Assembly: GCA_002869305.1 (NCBI GenBank)
Contig: PKTC01000349.1
Location: forward strand, 1-7,496
Length of the DNA stretch: 7,496 nucleotides
Reading direction: 5' to 3'
DNA from: Marinilabiliales bacterium
Lineage (GTDB): Bacteria; Bacteroidota; Bacteroidia; Bacteroidales; UBA12077
The notes under the pieces were generated by a model that ran no database searches, was not told where the DNA came from, and saw nothing but the letters and a program-made list of their open reading frames with translations. Shown piece by piece: positions 1-5,633 of the stretch. The stretch's first letter is position 1; the number at the start of each line of letters is the position of its first letter. A program made the position numbers and the translations under genes.

Positions 1-2721
1 AACGTGCCTTAGTTCGTCGGCATTTCTGAATAAACCATTAAAATGATAATTACCTGCCTGATCAACCTTAACCACTGAAACATCCTCATCTGCAATCAGT
101 TTCTGTAAAAATTTTGATTCAATTACCTTGCTTTTCGGTATCATATTTTTTTCAACAAACAATGGCAATTGTCTGTTTGGATATAACATATAACTAAATT
201 GCTCAGGCCTGAATATTTTACTATTTTTTAGTGAATCCAAAACATCCAGACTTTCTTCTGCATTCAATAAACCTGAACTTAAAACAGCTACCTGCCCTTC
301 GAGCATTTCATATAAATATCTAATTTTGATTTTTCGTTGATCCATTGAAATTAGATTATAGGCATTATATAAACCATCCTGACGTTTATTTACATGAATA
401 GATTGATCAATATATCGCAAGCTTAGCTTTATAAACGCGACCAGTTCATTTACTTGTATATTTCTTCGCTTTCCATTGAAAGATTTTTGATATATTTTGT
501 TTCGATAATCAGAATGAGCATTACCAAGTAAATCAGTTATTTCTTTTCGATCAATATCGGAAAATCCTTTATCTATAAGCTTCTGCTTATTTTTAAAGAC
601 TTTATAAATGTTTTCGAAAAGAAGAACTACTTCATGCGAGATTACAATTTCAGCAATATTTAATCTAACTAACTTGTCTTCCCAGAACTTTAAAAAACGC
701 CTTAAATAATACAGCGTAACCATTGAAGTTCCGTTTCCAACTAAGGCATTATTGGCATCGTTCCATTCAGGACGTTGTGTATTAAGCCAAATACCAGCTT
801 CAGGGATGAAGTTGCTCAACTTAGAAAGCAAAGTAACCAGGATTTTTTCCATCAAGTTAGCCTTATAGGCTTTATCAATATCCCGACTTTTTAACAATTT
901 AGCATCTGACCCAATGTGATCTTCCATGGATTTGATGAGCTTATTCAATTTTTCATCAAATACAATGGTATCTTTTGGATTCTTTAATATGTCATGGTAA
1001 GACTTGATTTTATACGGAACATTAGCATATGTAAAGATTTCCTTTACTAAAAGCTCATCTAATTTTCCGGGGTGAAAACTATCTGATAATTCCAGTAATT
1101 TCTGCAGATAAATAATTTGATGATCACCCCAGTAACCAATATAAGCCCAAGGATCATCAGGATCTGGAGCTTCCCAATCTATGCCATTTCGCATTATCCT
1201 GTAAGGATTATAACCATCCATTGTGGTTGCATTGACAAATTTACTAATGATACCTTCAATAAATTCAGGATAAGAATAGCTCAATGCTTCCCAGTTTTGA
1301 AAAATATCTCGCCAGTTTCCTTCATAATTATATTTTACTGAACCATCTTCATTTCTGGTTTCAATTGAAAATAAATTCCATGGACGACTTGGGTCGCCGT
1401 GTCTGCGACTAAACGTTAACGGCAAGTATTCATAGCTAATTCGAATTAAATCTGCATTATTAGTTTTTTCGGCTAAAGCTATCAATTCTGTGTATGGAAT
1501 TTTATCAGGAATATCATTTAACCACAAACGAAAATCCTCATAAATCAACTTATTAATTTGCCTTAAATACTTTTTGTAATCACTCGCGTCAATAAAATAA
1601 TTATTCGCAAAAATACCACCCCGCATGATATTATATAAAGTATTTGAGTAATGTCGGGCATAACACAAATCTGTATTTGTTAGCTGAAAACCATCCGCAA
1701 ATGCTACTTTCTTCTTTAAATTTTCTGTTCCTTCATCAATATCAGCATTTACAAGTTTATTGATCTGTTTATTTTGGACAAGATCTTTGTTTAAATTGAC
1801 GACATCTGAGCTGTCTTTATTAATATCGGCTATGATCATCCATGATTGATCACTTTTAGATGCTAATTGAATGTTAGAATTTAAAAAATACGCACCACGA
1901 CTTGCTCTTACATCATATTCAGTTTCGACATTAATACCCTTTTTAAATAGATTGGTTTGACGATCTGATAAAAGTATTTTTGGATTTTCAATACCATAAG
2001 ACCAAACAGTGGTTGCAAATAAAGATTCGCTTGGCTCAGCCCTGTCTACCGGAATAGAACTTAAAGAAAACAATCCAAGATTACTTTCTTTTAATAATTC
2101 ATTTTTTTTATAGGCATTGAGTAAATTGCTATATTCATTCTGAAAATTATAATGTATGCCCGCAGGAAGTATATTTTTTATACCATCCAGTATTTCTAAT
2201 AAAACTTCATTATCGCTTAGATTAAATATTCTGGATTTCTTAATAAAACCAAATTTATCACCATTATACCAACCATATTGAAATTTAATTTCAAGGTCAT
2301 GGTTAATTTCTTCAAAAATGATTTTATTTCCGTAAACGCTTTTGTAAAGATTTCTTTCTATAGAATATACAGTTATACATTTAGTTGCAAAAGGCTCCCA
2401 TAAATAGTTCTTATCTGCTTTTTCAACAATGAAATATGAACTACTTCCTGTTATTCCTTTATAATCATGAATTTTATCTTCTGTATAATATGGGAATAAT
2501 GAATTATCTCTATCTTTTCTTCCAGCACTTAAGGAACCATTACTCGAAATATATAACCAATGATCAGTTGCACTAATTAAGCTTACAAAAAAATCGGGCA
2601 TCTGGTCATAATTGCTAATCTTATAAAATTTCTCTCCATCAATTTCAGAAAACTGGCCTCTAACTTCTTTTTTCTCTGAATCCAACAATGTATCCTTAAG
2701 GTAAATGTTTTTTTTAGTCAT
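1..2721 (-). CDS. Inverting beta-glucan phosphorylase, GH149-like (GH94-related), C-terminus cut by window edge
   Basis: This is an open frame of 907 codons from an ATG at 2721 to the window edge with no stop. It begins MTKKNIYLKDTLL with no signal peptide, so the protein should be cytosolic. Residues about 20-300 look like the N-terminal beta-sandwich of GH94-type phosphorylases (HWLYISSNGSLSAGRKDRD at 54-72). From about 350 an (alpha/alpha)6 barrel follows, with RRHGDPSRPWN at 439-449, GNWRDIFQNWEAL at 468-480, YWGDH at 530-534 (compare SDDHLWL of GH94) and PEWNDANNALVGNG at 651-664. The last resembles the ADWNDCLNL segment of GH94, making Asp655 the likely general acid. Family knowledge: such enzymes cleave glucan oligomers with phosphate, releasing alpha-glucose-1-phosphate; GH149 acts on beta-1,3-glucans and is usually over 1,000 residues, so roughly 200 residues are probably missing. 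The phosphate-binding part should lie there. It is last in the visible operon, 35 bp after the lipoprotein glycosidase. GH161 or a GH94 cellodextrin phosphorylase are alternatives. The phosphorylase call is firm; linkage specificity is inferred. Confidence 0.82.
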   Translation of the reverse strand, partial: MTKKNIYLKDTLLDSEKKEVRGQFSEIDGEKFYKISNYDQMPDFFVSLISATDHWLYISSNGSLSAGRKDRDNSLFPYYTEDKIHDYKGITGSSSYFIVEKADKNYLWEPFATKCITVYSIERNLYKSVYGNKIIFEEINHDLEIKFQYGWYNGDKFGFIKKSRIFNLSDNEVLLEILDGIKNILPAGIHYNFQNEYSNLLNAYKKNELLKESNLGLFSLSSIPVDRAEPSESLFATTVWSYGIENPKILLSDRQTNLFKKGINVETEYDVRASRGAYFLNSNIQLASKSDQSWMIIADINKDSSDVVNLNKDLVQNKQINKLVNADIDEGTENLKKKVAFADGFQLTNTDLCYARHYSNTLYNIMRGGIFANNYFIDASDYKKYLRQINKLIYEDFRLWLNDIPDKIPYTELIALAEKTNNADLIRISYEYLPLTFSRRHGDPSRPWNLFSIETRNEDGSVKYNYEGNWRDIFQNWEALSYSYPEFIEGIISKFVNATTMDGYNPYRIMRNGIDWEAPDPDDPWAYIGYWGDHQIIYLQKLLELSDSFHPGKLDELLVKEIFTYANVPYKIKSYHDILKNPKDTIVFDEKLNKLIKSMEDHIGSDAKLLKSRDIDKAYKANLMEKILVTLLSKLSNFIPEAGIWLNTQRPEWNDANNALVGNGTSMVTLYYLRRFLKFWEDKLVRLNIAEIVISHEVVLLFENIYKVFKNKQKLIDKGFSDIDRKEITDLLGNAHSDYRNKIYQKSFNGKRRNIQVNELVAFIKLSLRYIDQSIHVNKRQDGLYNAYNLISMDQRKIKIRYLYEMLEGQVAVLSSGLLNAEESLDVLDSLKNSKIFRPEQFSYMLYPNRQLPLFVEKNMIPKSKVIESKFLQKLIADEDVSVVKVDQAGNYHFNGLFRNADELRHV

Positions 2722-2756
2722 TATAAATTTAAAATCTTAATCATTTGAACTTCTAA

Positions 2757-4067
2757 TTATTTAACAAAAAATGGAATGTTAGCTGTTGCTACCTTCCTTT
2801 GATTATCCATTACATAAACAAACAATCTATAAGCACCTTTTTTATCTGGAGCTTTCAATTCAATCCTATTGTTATTATTTACAATTAATCCTTCAAGACT
2901 TTGGGGTCTACTTTCATAATCACCACCCACACCAAGATCAGTGCTTTCCTGTAAAATTTCCCACTTATACTTAAGTGAGTCGTTTTCGAAATTATGTATA
3001 AATACTTCCGCGTCATATTTTCTTGAAGCGTGTAGTTTAATATTATCAAATGCTGAATAACCATTCAATCGCAATGAGTCTAATCGAGGCGCCCTATTTT
3101 CGGGCCATTCTTCCTTCCATATTTTATGCATTGCATCAATTGTTTCAGTTGGATAGCCATCTTCTGTAAATAATCCATACCAGGTTGGTGTGCGCTCTTG
3201 TTTTTGTCCCCAATAAAAAACATAAGATCCTAAACAGTGGAGTGAATCTAACTGAATGGCAAGCTCATATCTGTGAATATAGGATTCTGCCTTTTCTCTG
3301 CTTGTTTGTTCTATGGGAGCATCCCAGGATGTTCTTGCAACTTCCCAGTGTCCTGTTGCACCCCATTCAGTTACTAAATAAGGACCACTATATCCGCTTT
3401 CTACTATTCTTGTTTGTAAGTTTGGCAAATCACCATACATTTGAATACTCAAAAAATCCAAATCAGGGCAACGTTTTGCTATTTCATCTACATCATACTT
3501 ATTTATGCCTGCTAACATGGTTGTTGTAGGATGATTGGGATCAATCTCGTGAATCATTTTAGCAATTTCGTTTACTGCATTCCATACTTTTGGATTTGAA
3601 TAATTTAAATTCAATTCATTACCAATACCCCATATTAATAATGCTGGGTGATCTTTATATTTTAAAACCTCCTGCTTAAGATATTCAAATTGCTTTCTTA
3701 CTGCAACAGAATCATTGTAATCGAATCCTAATCGTTCTTTTTTAACATCTAATCCCATCGTAACTGTTAAACCATATTCATGAGCTAAATCAAGAAATTC
3801 ATCCGCTTTATATTCTGGCATTTCGGTACTCCATGTTCTGCATGAATTAGCACCATTTTCAGCTAAAATTGGAATTTTATCAATACTGGTTCCAGCACCC
3901 ACAACAAAATATGGCTTGCCGTCTTTTAATAGACGGTAAATATTGTTATGATTTTGTAATTCAACTTTTATTGGCTTTACTCTATTGCTTGTAACATCTT
4001 CATTGGTATTCTTACATGAAAACGCAGCTATAATTAATAGAGATATTATAAATTTGATTTTATCCAT
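2757..4067 (-). CDS. Lipoprotein clan GH-A glycoside hydrolase, probable beta-glucan-active (GH2-like/GH158-like)
   Basis: This 436-residue protein has a lipoprotein signal peptide (hydrophobic 4-17, lipobox AAFSC with Cys18), so it is anchored in the envelope, possibly exposed at the cell surface. Residues about 42-325 form a TIM barrel of clan GH-A type. LIWGIGNELN at 144-153 supplies the probable acid/base Glu151, and YLVTEWGATG at 230-239 the probable nucleophile Glu234. Both glutamates are present, spaced as in retaining GH-A enzymes. Residues about 328-436 look like a C-terminal Ig-like beta-sandwich ending in GAYRLFVYVMDNQRKVATAN at 411-430. The N-terminal sandwich and Ig domains of a full GH2 are absent, so a true GH2 is unlikely although the barrel resembles the GH2 TIM domain. 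GH158 endo-beta-1,3-glucanases (barrel plus Ig-like domain) are the family I would test first; GH5 and GH72 relatives are alternatives. The start lies 4 bp after the permease stop (TAA TAAG ATG), which suggests translational coupling. Beta-glucan as substrate is inferred from the GH3 and phosphorylase neighbours. Confidence 0.8.
   Translation of the reverse strand: MDKIKFIISLLIIAAFSCKNTNEDVTSNRVKPIKVELQNHNNIYRLLKDGKPYFVVGAGTSIDKIPILAENGANSCRTWSTEMPEYKADEFLDLAHEYGLTVTMGLDVKKERLGFDYNDSVAVRKQFEYLKQEVLKYKDHPALLIWGIGNELNLNYSNPKVWNAVNEIAKMIHEIDPNHPTTTMLAGINKYDVDEIAKRCPDLDFLSIQMYGDLPNLQTRIVESGYSGPYLVTEWGATGHWEVARTSWDAPIEQTSREKAESYIHRYELAIQLDSLHCLGSYVFYWGQKQERTPTWYGLFTEDGYPTETIDAMHKIWKEEWPENRAPRLDSLRLNGYSAFDNIKLHASRKYDAEVFIHNFENDSLKYKWEILQESTDLGVGGDYESRPQSLEGLIVNNNNRIELKAPDKKGAYRLFVYVMDNQRKVATANIPFFVK
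4014..4067 (-). other. Lipoprotein signal peptide (type II) of the GH-A glycosidase
   Basis: The first 18 residues have a short charged start (MDKIK), a hydrophobic core (FIISLLIIAAF) and a lipobox-like FSC with the acceptor Cys18. The mature protein would begin CKNTNEDVT. The Asn/Glu/Asp residues after the cysteine are compatible with a Bacteroidota surface-export signal but do not match a known consensus well, so surface exposure rather than periplasmic anchoring is unproven. Confidence 0.8.
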
Positions 4068-4071
4068 CTTA

Positions 4072-5628
4072 TTAATTTTTTACCAATAATATTTCTAATT
4101 CCTCAAGAGACTTTCCTTTAGTCTCTGGTAAATAGATTTTAAGTATGATTAATCCGATTAAAGCAAATCCACCATAAATAAAAAATGTGCTTGCATTTCC
4201 TAAATTGGCGAGCTCCCATGGAAAAACCAATTGAACAAAAAAGCTAAATGCTGAATTAATAGTACCAGCGAAGGAAATGGCCAATCCACGCAATCTATTC
4301 GGAAATAATTCCGAAAACAATACCCACATTACAGGTCCCAGGGAACAAGCAAAAGATGCCACAAACCCTATAATGCCAAATAAGACTAACATTGGATTTA
4401 TATCTGTTGCGCTTGTTACTATTTTATTTTCTTGTTCTTCATTTATTTCATCACCAAATACCTTCTGGATTTCTTTTCTAAACTCAAGGTCATTATCAAA
4501 AACCAGGTTTTCAAAGTGATTCAGTTTTTCTTGTGAGAAATCTTTACCTAACTCTGTGATGTTTTGTGAATCAAGACTATAATTTGCTGACTTAAAAGCC
4601 ATACCAATAACAAACATCGAAATAATTATCCCAGATATTCCAATCATAAGCAATGGTTTTCTTCCCAATCTGTCAATTAACCAGATCGCTACTATCGTAA
4701 ATACCAAATTTGTTAATCCAACCAGAATAGCCTGAGAAAATGCGGCATCAACACCAACACCTGATTGCTCGAAGATCATTGGCGCATAAAAAAATACGGC
4801 ATTAATTCCAGTTATTTGCTGCGTAATAGCGATAACTATCCCAATTAATAAAACCAATTTCATTGCAGGTTTAAACAACTCTTTTATATGAGCTTTCTTT
4901 TTTTCAGAATCCTTTCTTATATTTTCCTTTATAGCCTGAAACTCTTCTATGGCTATTTCTTCTCCACTGGCCTTTTTCATAATGGCTAACGCTTTATTTT
5001 CAAATCCTTTTAACGCCAACCAACGAGGGCTTTTGGGAACAAAAAACAAACATATAAAGTAAAATATTGCCGGTAAAGCCTCAACGCCTAACATATAACG
5101 CCAGGCTTGTGAATCAATCTGAAATGATTTTGTCCATGGTAAATCAGATTGGCTAAGTTTTAGTATTAAAAAGTTAGAAAAAAAAGCCACAGAAATCCCA
5201 ATAACAATATTTAGCTGATTAAAAGAAACTAAACGTCCTCTTATTTTTGGAGGAGAGATTTCTGCAATGTACATTGGTGCAATTATTAATGCAGCACCTA
5301 CTCCTATTCCACCAATCATTCGTGCAATAATAAAAAACCAAAACTTTGTTGCAATTGCTGAAGTTAATGCTGAAACTGCAAATAAAATTGCAGCATATGT
5401 TAAGACCTTTTTTCTTCCAATTTTGTCGCTAATGGGTCCCGCTATAAACATGGTGATAGTGGCAACAAGAGTTAAACATGCTACCGCCCATCCCAACTGA
5501 ATTTTTGTTAATTCGAAATAAGGTTCTATAAAACGAACTACTCCTGAAATAACCGAAGCATCGAAACCCATTAGAAATCCTCCAAGAGCAACGATAAGAG
5601 CAACACGAATTATATATGATTTATTCAT
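4072..5628 (-). CDS. Sugar porter family MFS transporter, probable proton-coupled import of glucose or glucan oligosaccharide
   Basis: A 518-residue inner-membrane permease with the sugar porter signatures in order: GFDASVISG in TM1 (21-29), DKIGRKK (68-74), IRGRLVSFNQ (129-138), PKSPRWL (198-204), QQITGINAVFFYAP (270-283), DRLGRKPLL (319-327), GPVMW (431-435), SELFPNRLRG (439-448) and the C-terminal PETKGKSLEELE (501-512). Sugar-contacting residues known from E. coli XylE appear kept (Gln270, Gln271, Asn276, Trp435). Asp23 matches the XylE TM1 aspartate tied to proton coupling, so H+ symport is likely. Unusually, about 65 mostly charged residues (346-410) separate TM9 from TM10; by MFS topology this loop is periplasmic, and it is short in XylE. 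The start is 5 bp after the GH3 stop and the stop is 4 bp before the lipoprotein glycosidase start. Between a beta-glucosidase and a cytosolic phosphorylase, it most likely imports glucose or short beta-glucan oligomers; motifs alone cannot say which. Confidence 0.9.
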   Translation of the reverse strand: MNKSYIIRVALIVALGGFLMGFDASVISGVVRFIEPYFELTKIQLGWAVACLTLVATITMFIAGPISDKIGRKKVLTYAAILFAVSALTSAIATKFWFFIIARMIGGIGVGAALIIAPMYIAEISPPKIRGRLVSFNQLNIVIGISVAFFSNFLILKLSQSDLPWTKSFQIDSQAWRYMLGVEALPAIFYFICLFFVPKSPRWLALKGFENKALAIMKKASGEEIAIEEFQAIKENIRKDSEKKKAHIKELFKPAMKLVLLIGIVIAITQQITGINAVFFYAPMIFEQSGVGVDAAFSQAILVGLTNLVFTIVAIWLIDRLGRKPLLMIGISGIIISMFVIGMAFKSANYSLDSQNITELGKDFSQEKLNHFENLVFDNDLEFRKEIQKVFGDEINEEQENKIVTSATDINPMLVLFGIIGFVASFACSLGPVMWVLFSELFPNRLRGLAISFAGTINSAFSFFVQLVFPWELANLGNASTFFIYGGFALIGLIILKIYLPETKGKSLEELEILLVKN

Positions 5629-5633
5629 TTAGT

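Noticed and set aside
1117..1341. Plus-strand frame of 74 codons inside the phosphorylase region
   Set aside because: It lies antisense to the continuous 907-codon frame with recognisable phosphorylase motifs, and its translation resembles no protein I know.
2722..2756. Possible internal promoter or terminator in the 35 bp gap
   Set aside because: I found no hairpin followed by a T-run and no convincing Bacteroidota -7 (TAnnTTTG) or -33 (TTG) pair; the gap looks like ordinary AT-rich intra-operon spacing.
2786..3529. Two plus-strand frames (62 and 114 codons) opposite the lipoprotein glycosidase
   Set aside because: Both are antisense shadows of a gene with intact catalytic motifs; their compositions look like reverse-complement translation, and there is no separate gene context.
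2757..4067. Full-length GH2 beta-galactosidase or beta-glucuronidase
   Set aside because: Only a TIM barrel and a C-terminal sandwich are present; the N-terminal sugar-binding and Ig domains that define GH2 enzymes are absent and the protein is far shorter.
4277..5500. Two plus-strand frames (80 and 77 codons) opposite the MFS permease
   Set aside because: They are shadows of the permease frame; the sense strand carries all sugar porter motifs over the same bases.
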